A DNA stretch of 64,000 nt, taken from Zygnema circumcarinatum (Eukaryota > Streptophyta > Zygnematophyceae > Zygnematales > Zygnemataceae). The stretch lies in assembly GCA_037447605.1 (NCBI GenBank), contig CM074806.1, positions 787,180-851,179 on the forward strand, read 5' to 3'. The notes under the pieces were generated by a model that was not told the DNA's origin, did not search any database, and was given only the letters and a program-made list of their open reading frames with translations. The position numbers were made by a program, and so were the translations under genes. Within the stretch, counting starts at the first letter, position 1, and each line of letters opens with the position of its first letter. Shown one piece after another: positions 17,227-30,598 of the stretch.

Positions 17227-20200
17227 CTAGGGAGTGTCCCTCCACTTCTGAGACTGGCCAAAAAACCCTAAAACTGGTTCAGACCACGACGAGGAACGGC
17301 TGGACTGCGCTCCTGTTGGCAGCATACCGGCACCTGTGAAAGGGATGAGAAAGGAAAAGCCCGGCTCCAAAACGAGCTCCACAGGGGGTTCCACCTCATT
17401 CAAGTTGACCGGGGTCAACGAGGTCATCACATCGTCAAATTCGAAAGGGATGCTGCACACATCAAATCATGAGATGCATGCTCAGCGGCATCATGCGTGC
17501 TCGGAAACAGCGGGCCTTCTGGTGATCATGTGAGGGACAACACAAGCGTCAGAACATGGCAGCACACATAACGAAAACAAGGAAATGCACTCTAACTGAC
17601 TGTGGAGGTGCATAGAACTGTGGTTGCTTTTCTTCGTCGACTTCATACCCATGATCGTCTTGTAGAAGAAGTGGCGAGTCTTCAGTCACGAGGGCCCACA
17701 TGCTGTCTATGACAGGCGGTTCCACGCTTGTCGTGTCGTACTTGTCATCTTCATAACATAGGCAGAGGTGTACAAGCTGGTTCATGTTAAGGTTCGGGCA
17801 CAACTCCTGAAAGTTCTGGGCCGTGAAAGTGGGCTTGCGTTCAAAGAGCTGCAAATTGTTCAGGAAACCCGTGAGTTATAGATCGTAGACAGAACATGGC
17901 ATGCGGTTTAACTTGTGTTCGTATGGTGAACACAATGACATTTTCATCTCTCACAAATCATGGAGCACGTCCATCTACTATCTCGTTTGGTGCTCATATA
18001 GGAACGTGATTTACGGTCAACGAAAGTTTAGGCATATACTCAAGAACGGACTGAAGGAAAATGGACGTTTTGGGGTTTGGGGTATTAAGGTTTTGGGGTT
18101 TTGGAAACCCACCAAGAAATCGACGGCATCAAGGACATGACATAGCTCGTCGGCGAGGGTTGACAAGTCAGAGTCGAGTTTATTCTGAAGCCATTCTTGC
18201 ACCTTCTGAAGCCATTCGGTTATCCTAACCAGGCCGCTACTTAGGATTTCCCCATTCCTGTATGTACAGGGGCACCACTGACTCGATGTCACAAGGCTGC
18301 ACGGCTCACCCAGCACAAATTTCCAGTTAGCCACCTCCTCGTTTTCTTCCAAAACCAGCTGCAAATCTCCTGATATGCACACTCCATGCAGCGTGTCTGC
18401 TATGCCGAGTCATGAGCTTCTCATTACAAAAACGACGTCTGTTCCTTAGTACAAGTGGATACAATCATTCACTCCCTCTTGGAATATTCAACGCAAATGC
18501 CAGAAGGCTTGCAGGGAAGGGGGTTGGGTGTTGGAGGAAGGAGAGAGGGAGAGAGATAAGGACGATGAACTTAAACCACGTTAGGTCGTATCGATATCGA
18601 ATCGTTATCGTATCGTTATCTGTATGCTCACCTATTGAAAACATTGATGTCAATGTATGATAACAGCTGCTTAAAGAGCTCATGGATAAGTAAGGGCGGC
18701 ACATAATTGCGCTGCAGCGTATCCAGAAGCTGCTGAAGGACATGCAGGATGTTTGCCCAGCTCCCGCTCGCCTGCTTGCGAGTTAGAGTTGCTGACTGCG
18801 GAATTCCTCTAAACGGTGACCCAGTTGTGCCTGTATTCCTATCGAGTTTGCTTGCTTGGTCCTGCATGTGCGAGAATCAGAAACTGTACCAATAAGAGAA
18901 CATCTCATCTTCCCTGTTTATCCAGATTTGAGGGTTATGGCAAAGTGTTCAGACGTTCGAATGCCGGAAGCAATTAATCAGATAAAGCGAATGAGATGAA
19001 CTGAAATAATCGCAAAAGGAAAACTCACAGGTGTAGGCCCGCTCATGATCATCTGCAGCTCTGTCTTGATGCTATCTCGAATGCTCAGATAGAGACTGCC
19101 CATTAATATTCTTAGTTGGAGCTTGAACATCATGGCAGACACACGCTCTTCAGGTTCGTCTTGTTTGTTGAAGAAGGAGAAGCCATGGCCAGCCTTCGGC
19201 TTGGGTCTGTAGGTCTGCGCGAGCTGATATAGTACAACAGTGTTGCAGAGCCAGTATGCATGTACCGATGTGTTTCCATGACGATATGCTGACTGAAAGG
19301 TTTCTATCACTTGGTCGAACAGGTTTGTTCGGTCCGCTTCAAAAGCATCCCAGTACATGAGCGATTTGTAGAGGATGGAAGCAGCAACAGGGTGCCCGCT
19401 CGGGCTGAAACCCATGTTCTTATCTTTACCGATCTCTTCGAGCAGGACAGCCTAAAGAATGCACAGACGCAAAAAAGCAAGGTAGTTAACAACACTAGCA
19501 ACCCTAAAACCCAAAACCCAAGTGGCAAGTTCAATATCACAGTTAGTCACATCTCTCCTTGGAAAATGGAGTTCAAAGCCGACGGTGGTATACTCACTGC
19601 AACCACATGGTTTGGGAGTTCCGAGTGGTTTGGAGAAAGCTCTAGAACACGATTTCGAAGGACCTTCACCTCTCGTTCAAGACGCTCCTTTCTACAACCC
19701 CAACATTCCAGAAGAAGGAACCCACACCACATTTTGAAAAGTTGAATGATGAATGTTGTTTCTCCCTAAAACCTGCCCTATTCAGCAGAAACCTCTGGTA
19801 TAAACGTAGATCCAATCAACAGCAGAGAAAACTTGCTCCTTTACGGAAATTTATACCTTTCATAAGCACCAATGCGACTGCACCTGACCAAAAGAGCCGC
19901 GAAGACTACTTACCCAGCCAGCTTTTCTTGCATTGAAGCGATCTTCCCCTCCAGGCTGTGAATTTCTGAATCTTTGTTCAATAGCTGCTCTTCCATTGCT
20001 ATTTTCAAATACTTCATCTCCTCCAGCTCTTTCGTTGCTGTTTCAGCCTTCTGCTCTGCCGCCTCCTTCGTCACAAGCAACACTCGATATTCCCCCTTCA
20101 GCTTGTGCAGCTGCTCCACCTCCTTCTGCATTCCATTCAGCAGCTTCTCGAACGCTTGTGGATTGGCTGCGGGCTGCTGTTGGGCCTCTGCCGCAAGAGC

Positions 20201-23200
20201 CCTCTCTAATTTCCCTTCCTTAACAGCGGGAGAAACTTCTACAGGACTACTGCGAATCTGCATAGTAGACCATTTTCGTAGGACCTTCTTTGCAGAAGCC
20301 ACACTGCTAAGTGACAGCCGAGACAATTCAGGAGCTTGATTCCCCCTTGAAGTAGCACCGGCCGGAAGAGGTAGAGGTGCAGACTCCAATATGGGTACGG
20401 TGAGTCTCGATTGGGGATTTGCAAAAGGTGGGGTCACAGATGGAGGTGGAGAGAAAGGGTCTTTGGGTTGTCGAGGAAGAGTTGATACTTCTGTTACTGG
20501 GGGAGGAGGAGAGCTGTCAGACTGTGCAGGTGGAACTACCACTACTGGAGGAGAGGAGAGGATGTCAGACTTAGCAAGAGGTGTAGGTGTTTCCTCTGAG
20601 GATTTAAGTGGCCCAGGTTCTGCTGCAGGTGCCTGTCAAAAATGTGTTTAGGAAAAAAAAAAAATCGAACTCAGTTTAAGGCTGTGGCAAAAACTTAAGG
20701 GCAGCAGCTGGAGAGTGTCTCGCTCGTATTTTCAGGCAGACCAATATTCAAGTTCGAGAGGCCACTCCGAGATGCCCAGTTCGTATTCACTCGTCTCTTT
20801 AGAGTAAACAAAAGGAATTCATTTTCAGCAATCCCAGCATCTCCAGCTCATCACATTACCAAGATATTGTACGAATCAATGAAGCCCACCGGATCAATTC
20901 GATGATCCGACCTCTCAGCGAGTGATTGCAGCATCAACAATGCATCCATCAACTCCACAACAAGCAGCGAGTATAAAAGTCAAAGTACAGCGCTAAAACC
21001 TTAGGAGAATGAAGAGTAGGAATGAAGCAAGCTCACCTCCCCAAGGCCAAGAAGGGGCTCCGCAACAGCATCCTCCACAAACTGGGCAGCCTTTGCTGCC
21101 TGCTTGAGAGCATCATTCAGAGCTCCCTGTAGTCTAGTCACCTCCTCTTCTTTCCTTTCAACAACCGCCAGAAGCTCTTCAATCTTCTCCTGAGCAGCCA
21201 CCAGCTGCTGCATCACTGTCTGCTTCGATTTCTCGGCTTTCTCCTGCAGAAACAAACGAAAACTCATCTCAGGATCCAAGCAAGCTATGTGCGCCTTGAA
21301 GTGATCACAAATCATTAAGGATCAAGGAGTGTTCGGGTTTTCTAGGTCAGGATCAAAGTGTCTGTGCTTCATTAAACGGAAAAATAAGTGAGAAATTCCA
21401 CTGGGGAGAGGGAGAGGGAGAGGGAGAGGGAGAGGGAGAGGGAGAGGGAGAGGGAGAGGGAGAGGGAGAGGGAGAGGGAGAGGGAGAGGGAGAGGGAGAG
21501 GGAGGAGGAGAGGGAGGAGGGAGAGGAGAGGGAGAGGAGAGGGAGAGGGAGAGGGAGAGGGAGAGGGAGAGGGAGAGGGAGAGGAGAGGGAGAGGGAGAG
21601 GGAGAGGGAGAGGGAGAGGGAGAGGAGAGGGAGAGGGAGAGGGAGAGGAGAGGAGAGGAGAGGGAGAGGGAGAGGAGAGTGGAGAGGAGAGGGAGAGGGA
21701 GAGGGAGAGGGAGAGGGAGAGGAGAGGGAGAGGGAGAGGAGAGGAGAGGGAGAGGAGAGGAGAGGGAGAGGGAGGAGGGAGAGGAGAGGGAGAGGGAGAG
21801 GGAGAGGGAGAGGGAGAGGGAGAGGGAGAGGAGAGGGAGAGAGGAGAGGAGAGGGAGGAGGAGAGGGAGGAGAGGGAGAGGGAGAGGAGAGGAGAGGGAG
21901 AGGGAGGAGGGAGAGGGAGAGGGAGAGGGAGAGGGAGAGGAGGAGAGGGAGAGGAGAGGGAGAGGAGAGGAGAGGAGAGGGAGAGGGAGGAGGGAGGAGG
22001 AGAGGGAGAGGAGAGGGAGAGGAGAGGAGGGAGAGGGAGAGGGAGAGGGAGAGGGAGAGGGAGAGGAGAGTGGAGAGGGGAGAGGGAGAGGGAGAGGGAG
22101 GGAGAGGGAGAGGGAGAGGGAGAGGAGAGGGAGAGGAGAGGGAGAGGGAGAGGGAGAGGGAGAGGGAGAGGGAGAGGAGGGAATGGGAGAGGGAGAGGGA
22201 ATGGGAGAGGGAGAGGGAGAGGGAGAGGGAGAGGGAGAGGACGGACGTATGGAGACTAGTAGGAACAGCATTCTGGGACAATCGTATATAACACTTCAGG
22301 AACATTACGCTACTAGAAGATCCCAGAACCAGCCCATCATCCCAATGTGCTTATGCGAATGCGGGCTCGGCTCTTCTCAAAGACAATGCAACCAAGAGAT
22401 AGAGGGAAAGTGTGAGTAGTGCTCTCTCACCCTCAACAGCTGCGCAACCATGAAGCGCATGGAGCCCGCCAGCACTTGGGATTGCGCGTGGCTCGCCTTC
22501 CTTTGCGCATCGTCCGCTTGGCTTCGCAGATCGTTCCTTTGGACCACCATCTGGGAGAGCCCATCCGCCTCAATGCCAATAAAGCGGTTTTTTTCGCATC
22601 ACATGCTTAGATTTTGGACATGTCTACTATGCTTAGACGAAAAGTTGAGAATGGACAGCCCACAGTCCTCAAGCTGTAGAACTCTACAGACAGAAGGAAA
22701 AAATATTGCAGGGGCTTTTTTGGGAAGCCTGAAACAGCAAGCATAAAATAGAGTTTTTTTTACCTGTATGCCAAAAGGAAGATTTCAGGGGGCAAAAGAA
22801 ACCCCACCTTTATCGTCTTTGCTAGCCTTTTTCGAGCAAGCCACCCTCGCAAGAATCGTCTTAGCTGCTTGAGAGGTTTTCTCACACGACGGCCCCGCCA
22901 GTAGCTCTGCTCCTCACATACAAAATCACGAGAGAGCACACAATAGATTGAGCTAAGCACACCACACCGTCCAGGCAAGTACACACCACAAGGAAGGACA
23001 GCAAGACAAGGTCTGGATGCTCCTGCTCTAAACCATAGTACAAAGGGACAGATCAGTTACTATCAATTAAAGCCTGATGCCTCCGCATGAAATTATAAAA
23101 AAAAACATGATTTTTTTTAGTAACCGCAGCTTCAGATGAGAGCAAGATCTGAAAATACAATTACAGAAAAGATAAATAAAGGGTAAGCAATCCGCATTTG

Positions 23201-26200
23201 ATGGTTAAAATCTCTCAATTGTACAGATTCTTTTCACGGCCACCTTGATTTACCTTCTAATTATGTACTGTCCAAATATTTTCACGCGTGCCTGTCACTC
23301 TCACCTGTATCTTTGTTGCAGCTCTATCCAATCGCATCGCTCGATACCTCCTCCTTGCCAAGTTCATCCGTACGAGCGATTGGCAATAGGTAGTCGCAAG
23401 CTTTAGTCGCAAGTAAGAGTTGCGAGCTCGTCGCCTCCTCTCATACTTTTGAATCACAACAACCGCCCATATCCTCCTCAAGTTGAGGATCATGCGGCGA
23501 GCCCAGAATGCTGCAACAATGGCTCTCCAAACAAAAATCTCAACAAATGAAAAATATCCAGACGCATATATTGTCTGTAAAATGGCATGAAAAGAAGTGG
23601 GGCGGTTATGCACACTGCATAACGGATAGGATTACTCTTTTTCTTTTCCAATCAAAGAATTCTTGGACATTCCTTTCAGGGATCCCAAGGCGAACATCCT
23701 TTTCTCTAAAGCAGCAGTAGGTTTCCTCTGGAAACATATCCAGAGCGCAGATACAAAAAATCACCGCCTGTTATCTAGGGAGTCCCTCCCAGCATCCATA
23801 CTGACCTCGCACGTTTGTTTGCAAAACAAAAGCCGCCTGATACCGTTGATGCCGAAAGTGATAGAGCCGGAAGCTGCGCTGAATGCATTGCGCAGCCGAG
23901 TTCATCTTCTCATGCCGGAGAGTCTCCAATACGACCATTTGACCAGCTCGGAGAAAGACCTTAGTCAACCCAACCTGCACAGAGACCACCAAAGACCAAT
24001 GGAGCTTATCATGGGTGAGAAGGAACAGGAAGGGAAAGGGGCATTAACAATATGTGAAGGACTAGCAGGAGGTGGAAAATAGCACTGGATATGGGACATA
24101 TGCTGGATTGGCAAAAATCAAGAGGCTACAGAAGGAATCGAGTGAGTTGTTTCAAGTTCGGAAAAGAGACCACCTAAACAGGTTTATACGCATCCTCGAC
24201 AATTTCCTTTCTCAAATGTTGTCATATATTTCCTTTTGTACGCCGACATACGCAGATAAGTAGTGCTTGTGTACATGCAGCAGCAGGCTCTTCTTCCAAA
24301 GCGGGAGAAGGGGACTAATCTATCAACTGACCTGATAATTTTCCATTTTTATCTTCTCCAGCAAACGCAACGCATTCTCTCTTTCACCCAAACTGCACAT
24401 CCAGGAGGAAACCACTGAGCTTCAGCAGCGTCCAAAGGTGCACTCCCCTGAGCTTGAGGTGGCAGAGTTAACTGTGTCCAAGGGAGAGAAAGCATAACCT
24501 CTTTGGATGGATAATTCTCAACAATTCTCTCTCTCTCTCTCGGTGTCCCTCTCTCCCTCACTCTGTTCTCACTTCCTACACATTGCCGAGGGACTTAATC
24601 ACCTCTCATCGATGTCATCAAGTGCAAGGAGGCCAAAACGATCCAGAAAAACTTCAAAGGTTGGTCGAGTGGGATATCCTGCGGAGCACATTCTCACGGC
24701 TTCCAAAACACCCTACAGACAATGCCACCGATAGAAACGATGTCATATGAACGTACGGGCTGTAAGCTAGTTCTGAAGTTCCTCCCCACAATGCATAGAA
24801 ATGCATAGAAAGAAGAAAACAGAAGAAAGAAAATAACAGGAAGGAGTAAGGGCAAAATGCTCACCCCTGACCTCAGTTGTGTTGTCACGAGCTGCTTTTC
24901 AAAGTTTCTTGGCTTCAGTTTAGAGTTGGGTTTCACACATCGAATGTAGTGGGGCTTGGTTTGACTCAGCTGATGCATTAACTCCCCCAATTCACCCTGC
25001 AAATTTTGAAACAGCAACGTAAGCCAGGTCATTTAGTTAGGTCACATGACTAAATGAATTTTATCTCCCTGCTCGTCAAACAACCAAGCAAAGGGCTCGC
25101 TACAAAAGGTGGCACAGGGGTGCAATGGAAACATGATTTTTGGGCCACAAAAAGGAGTTTAGCAATCCCCACATAAAGCCCAGGCAAAGCAAGATGGAGG
25201 AAAGGGACAAAGGAGAGGTAAAGTTAATGAAACGCAAGCGAACCTTGAAAGAGTTTCCCAGGGAAAAGAATTTGTTTTGTTTGGCGGCTAATTTCTCCTC
25301 TGGAAACAGAGCCGAAATGAATGGATTCTTGGAGTGCGAGAGGAGGAGGTGATGTTCGGGCACCACTGCATCGATGTTTTTAGTGAGAAACTCGTCTGTT
25401 GAATAGGTTACCTGAATAGGTACATTTACAGCAGCGAATTGAGGAGTGGTACAAGCAGACGATAAGCAATGGGATAGAGTGGTACAAGACATTAGCAGGA
25501 AGAATAAAATAGAATAAGGGAAGTGTAGACACGTTTAAGAAACTACTGTTGCTTGCAGCTAAGAAATTTCCACTCTGTCCTTCACCCAAACATGGCAGCA
25601 TTTGAAAAAGCATTGTACTCATAAAAGCTCTCCTTTGGAACCCCTTTCTCTCACCCTCCGTCGCTAAAGACTCGCGTGATGGCTAAACCTACGAATGTTG
25701 AGCATGAGCACCGACCTTCCCCGCATAGTGCTCCAAAGTGAAATTGGTCCTAGAAAACTTGGTGGTCGAGAAGCGCATGTTAGACCCGAATTTGTTATTT
25801 AGGCTCCGAGCATATCCTTCTGCAGTTGAGGTTTGCAGCTTGCTGTGAGAGGGAAAACCACAATAGGAGGGTCCAGTTAATCAATGGGGGGCCTTTCTGA
25901 AAGTTACTAAGTTGAGAATGTTTGAGCTCAAATAAGTGCTCTTGGAGCAAGAGCAAGGACAGATGTGGAGAGGGCGGAAATAGAATACCATGCAGAATCC
26001 AGTATTGACAAAATGCCTTGTTCCTGCACCAAAATATCGGTATTCAGAATTAGCTGATTGAAGAGTACTTCCGCTTCTGGCCATTGTTAAAACTATCTCT
26101 TTCCAAAGGATCCATTCAAGCTTAGCCCGAAAAACTGTAAAGTCTCACATTTACAATATACAAAGGACTGACCTTTTCAATGAGATCTAGTATGTCCTGA

Positions 26201-29200
26201 TTGTCAGCAAAGGGAATTCGGCTCCAGTTAATCTCCTCCCTCTCGTACTCCTCCTGCTCCATTTTCAGAACATGCTGCAGAACCAAGCAACCAAAAGTGT
26301 TCAAGTAATCCACAACATTTCATTGGAGTTCACATTGTAGAGCCTTCCAAAAAAGTATTCAGAATTCCAGTTCAGAACGCAGGCTGTTGGGTGGGATGAC
26401 GCACCTGATTGAAGTGCTGCTGCAGCTTTTCATTGGCCAGGTTGATGCAGAACTGCTCAAAGCTGCATAGAAACGGAACCTGTTAGATCGAAGGATGATT
26501 GGATCAAGAATGCGAGGTGAGTGATTGAAGGCACGGTGATCAGAACACTAAGGTTACTGTTGATTAACCAAAAAAAAAAAAGAAATGGACCGGAAAAGTG
26601 ACCCTTGCAGCATGGAACAGCAAGATTATTTCCCTAATACAGTACAAAAAGTCTATTTTCTTCAGTTCCCCTGGTTATGAACCTTGCAGGTGGTGAGATG
26701 AGTTCAAGAAAACGAGTCTCCACCTGTTCACTTGAAAATGTTCAAAGCCGTATATGTCCAGCACTCCGATGGAGACTTGTGCTGATTCGTCCACTCCTAT
26801 GGAAGCATTCACTTTGGCAACAATCCTGACAGATTCCCCATATGACTAATTTCACCACTGTCAATTGTTGCAGGGAGGTGTGTACAATGTTGCCTAGCTG
26901 GATCTTTATGTTGTTTAAGGTTTAAAGTTTGCGGTTTAGAGTTTAGGGTTTAAGCATTACGGTTTAGGGTTCAAGGTTTAAGGCTTACGGTTTAGAGTAC
27001 AGGGTTTAGCAGAGAATGAAATCCTTTCATTGTGAACTGTGAAAGTTTCACACAACAACTAAAGCTGATCAAAGATGCTCTAGCAAAGGCAAAATAGGAC
27101 TGACTGTTAGGACCAACCCACCAGTCAAACAGAGTGGAATAAAGATTCTTCGCGAGAGAGTCCCTCCTCGCGGCCGCCACTTTGGCATTGACCGGACTCC
27201 GCAGAGGGACCTTTTCTCCCGCGACTTTGCGAGTGATGGTGCGGAGGGACTCCTCCAGAGACTCTCTGTCACAGCTGTGAACCGAAAAAAGAAAAAAAAA
27301 AAAAATCAAACCACCCTTGTCATTTTATTCATCAGGAAGTTCTCGCACGAACCGACCTTCAGGGTGAGAACGACGAGTTTCTTATCTAAAACGCAAACGA
27401 CGTGAGAACTACGTCAGCTACTTCTGCCAACAGTAGTGCAGAAATAGGTGTTGTAAGGCCAAACGCTCAAAGGAACAAACCTCAGTAATTCCGCTGCACA
27501 ATCAAGATGTTTCGGAGAATCTTCCCCCTTCACCAGCAGCGGCTCGCCGTCACCCACTTCTTCAAACTCCACATTCCCGAGATGTAAAATAGCGGCCAGA
27601 ATTCGAAATACAGATTTCTGCATAAAAAACAATAGCATCAGCTTGACAGTCAAATCATTGTTTCAAGAAAGAAGACTCAATTTTAACGCAACCAGCAAGA
27701 GCATCTGCTCTCTCTCAGCTTTCTGCTATAGCTGTTACTTCCAGACTAGAAGAGAAGAACCACGACATAACCATGCTATTGGCATTAAAAAGGATTACGG
27801 ATGAGCATTCGTCAAACATCGGGGGGGCACCTGCTCTTCTGAATCGAATCCCAAAGCCTCCATTGCTCGCTTTGTTTCAGCATAACCTTCAGCATTGGAC
27901 TCTCCCGCTATGGCAAAACACTTGCTTTGATTGAGGTAGTGAAACAACTGGGCTCGCTTCGGTGAACGGGGTAATTTGTACATTTCCACTTCCTGAGAAA
28001 CCGTCACAGAAAAGACAAAGGAGTTACGAATCGACGACCAACAGCAATGGACAACGACCAATTTCTGAAGGAAGGAGGAGGAGAACCGAATGGATAAAGT
28101 GAGGTGAGGGACTACCTCTGCCGAGGCTCCATCGCAGAGTTGATAAAAGCAGTGGTAGTTTCTTTCAGGATCACTGATTTGCACAACGCGGGAACGCTCC
28201 AAAAGATAGGATTTGATTGCCGCTCCCGAAACACGCCCCATTTCATCAAACTGTATTTCAATAAACTTGCCAAACCGGCTGCAGCCAACGAGGAAGAAAC
28301 AGTACAAACGAGGCATGGGAGGAGGCTTTTGATTTGAAAGAAAAAGTCAGCACCACTTCTTCATACATCGTATTAGTCACTTCATCTGTAGTAAGAAACG
28401 AAGATGTTAAAATAAAATAAATGAACCCTAAAAATACTATTTGGTACAAGTCCTCTTTCTGTCTTTATATCATGTATCCACAAGCTCGTTTGTTTTCAAA
28501 GAATGGGATGGCATTCGGATAATAGTCCCAAGTTATAAAATGAGATGATTCCTGGATTTTTCGATTTTAACAAACGATTCCACTAGATCAAGTGGGCTAG
28601 AATGTAAACAGTGCTTGTCAGAGCATGCGCATTCACTGTATTGCAACAAATGTACAAAAACGTAAAGCCTTTGAAGAGACATTCTGTTATATAAACTCTA
28701 GAGGAAAAACAACAACTCAAATGCACAAGAAACTGAATGAGCAGCTTGAAAGTCATCCATAAACATCGCCAAAGCCTAAAAAAAGCCTTCAGAAGCCTTT
28801 CTAAGCTAATCTTTCTTTCTAATTTTTCACAATCAAAACTCGATTATTTGCATACGATTCAAATTTTGTGACACATCAGAACGAGGCAGTGCAGGCCCTC
28901 ATCTGCATACCAGATAGCAGTTAAACATGAAGTGGAGCTTACCTAGAATTATTGTTACGCACAGTTTTGGCATTGCCAAAAGCTTCCAAAATGGGATTTG
29001 ACTGTGGATTACACCAGCCCAGAAATTGCTAAAATCAGGGCGGCTCAGACTTTTGTCAACGTTCCAAATCAACATAAGGAATTAGCGAAGCAGAAGTGTT
29101 TCTGGGCTCATTTGTGGAACTGCCAATCAAATTGCTCCATTCACCAAAACTGGACTGTCGATAGGTTTACAAAGTCGGGCTGGAGCATGCGTGCGAATAT

Positions 29201-30598
29201 ATAACCAAAAATCTATCTATGAAATGAGATTTGGCCATTCAAAACTACTCACCTCCAGCACTAGTGTTTCTACATTGAGTGATTCTGCAGAAGATCTGCC
29301 CCCCACTCCTGCAAGATACTCCATGACAAGCTTCGTTGTTTCAGTTTTACCGGCTCCGGACTCCCCGCTAATGAGAATCGATTGGCTAGTTTGCTCTTGA
29401 CGCATAGTCCTGAAAAAAACACAACGCAATGCAGGGACTTCAGGCTACTTCATCCTCGAGTCTGTACAGGAGAACATCAGTGAAATCAAAAGCAGAAAGA
29501 TTAGCGGATTGAAATAGAGAGCATGCACATACGAACTGGAACAGAATTCCGTAACTTGGATTCAATCTTGGGCCTATAGTGGGTGGAATTCTAGGAGTAT
29601 TTCTTGCTACCTGTCCAAGTAAGCTTTTAAGGACTACGATAGGTTGAATAGACACACCTGTAGGCCTCATCTGCAACAGCAAAAACATGTGGCGCCAACT
29701 CTCCTAATCGAACACCTTGGTACTGTGCTTTCATAGAGGGCCCATAGAGTCCAGGAATTTTTGAAAAGGGGTTCACAGCAATGAGAATGCTCCCCGTGTA
29801 TGTCTGATTACAAATTCACGAGTAAAACAAGGATGCGACACCGTGCATTAGCACAAACTTGTCCTCCCCCTAGCAATCAAGCCAGATTACTGACTTGGAC
29901 TCTTGGCATTCCATGAGAGCAGACCCTAGCAGGCAAAATCGCCAAGACTGCAGAGAACTGCTTAACATAGGGTGAATCACAACAAAAGTCGTTGCGAATG
30001 TTCGCCAGGTCTAACAGGAGGAATGCATCCTGCATCCTGCAATTTTAGCTGCTGACCTGTGCTCTTGCCACACTTAGAACAGTTTCACAAGTGGTCCTTT
30101 TGACAAGTTGAAGGCGGGAAGGAAACTCACATATATCTGATTCAGCATATAGCGTTGGTACAGATTATGGAGGACGCCCGGCTCATGCAGATAGGCGAGC
30201 TTTGTCATATCGTCCACTCCTCGTTTTAAATCCTCTTTCGCAAAGCATTCTGTAGCAGGTACAGTTACCTGCCCCATGCGCGCCTGCCACGAGTCATTGC
30301 CCTCCCTTGTATGTCCAAAAAATTAACACCACCATCATAGCTATTGTCTGAACAACCGTTGCGCTTCGGGTTAGTTAAAACGAGAAATATAATTTAGCCT
30401 CTCTGATAGTCACAGCTGGTCTGGGCTGTAGCTGACCAAGTCCCTACTCACCAGAGTACCCGTCGCATCCAATCCCACTCTGACCACAATGTTGTCGCCA
30501 TTTTGCTGGACAACTTTGCCCTCAACCCATGCCTCTTTTACGTCTTTTATCCAAACAGCTGAGTGAATGGCAAAGCGTTGTCCCTTCGTCTCCTGCAT
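17227..30598 (-). CDS. Class XI-like myosin heavy chain (motor, IQ motifs, coiled coil, DIL tail)
   Basis: Actin-based cargo motor with about 30 short exons. Landmarks in coding order: SH3-like N-terminus (30452-30598), [20 protein letters not shown] (30131-30268), P-loop [13 protein letters not shown] (about 29,254-29,409), switch [16 protein letters not shown] (28,944 and about 28,280), DIYGFEHF (about 26,745), relay [13 protein letters not shown] (about 26,440), actin-site [10 protein letters not shown] (about 24,930) and [10 protein letters not shown] (about 23,950). About six IQ motifs follow (22,820-23,910), then coiled-coil exons (22,438-22,575 and 21,037-21,243). Next come a proline-rich linker with a second coiled coil (19,917-20,633) and a DIL/dilute domain (17,590-19,450) ending in QSQKWRDTP and a stop at 17,227. 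Six IQ motifs plus a DIL domain point to class XI rather than VIII. The start MQETKGQRF at 30,598 is the first plausible Met; an upstream exon is possible. An intron holds an 840-bp GA satellite. Confidence 0.93.
21404..22240. repeat. (GGGAGA)n satellite in a myosin intron
   Basis: About 840 bp of GAGAGG/GGGAGA repeats with GGAGGA interruptions, between coiled-coil exons 22,438-22,575 and 21,037-21,243 of the myosin. In the transcript it is an uninterrupted CU-rich tract. The long Arg/Glu ORF (+) and Ser/Leu/Pro ORFs (-) crossing it are artefacts. Confidence 0.95.
26914..27009. repeat. Degenerate TTTAGGG (plant telomere-like) array
   Basis: About 95 bp of TTTAGGG-like units (gtttagggtttaag, ggtttagggttcaagg, tttaaggcttacgg, agggtttag) in a myosin intron. 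The units are imperfect and all in one orientation. This is an interstitial telomere-like repeat, not a telomere. Confidence 0.7.

Noticed and set aside
21322-22419. Very long Glu/Arg and Ser/Leu/Pro ORFs (up to 343 codons)
   Set aside because: Produced by the GGGAGA satellite in a myosin intron, open in every frame without any start or splice context.
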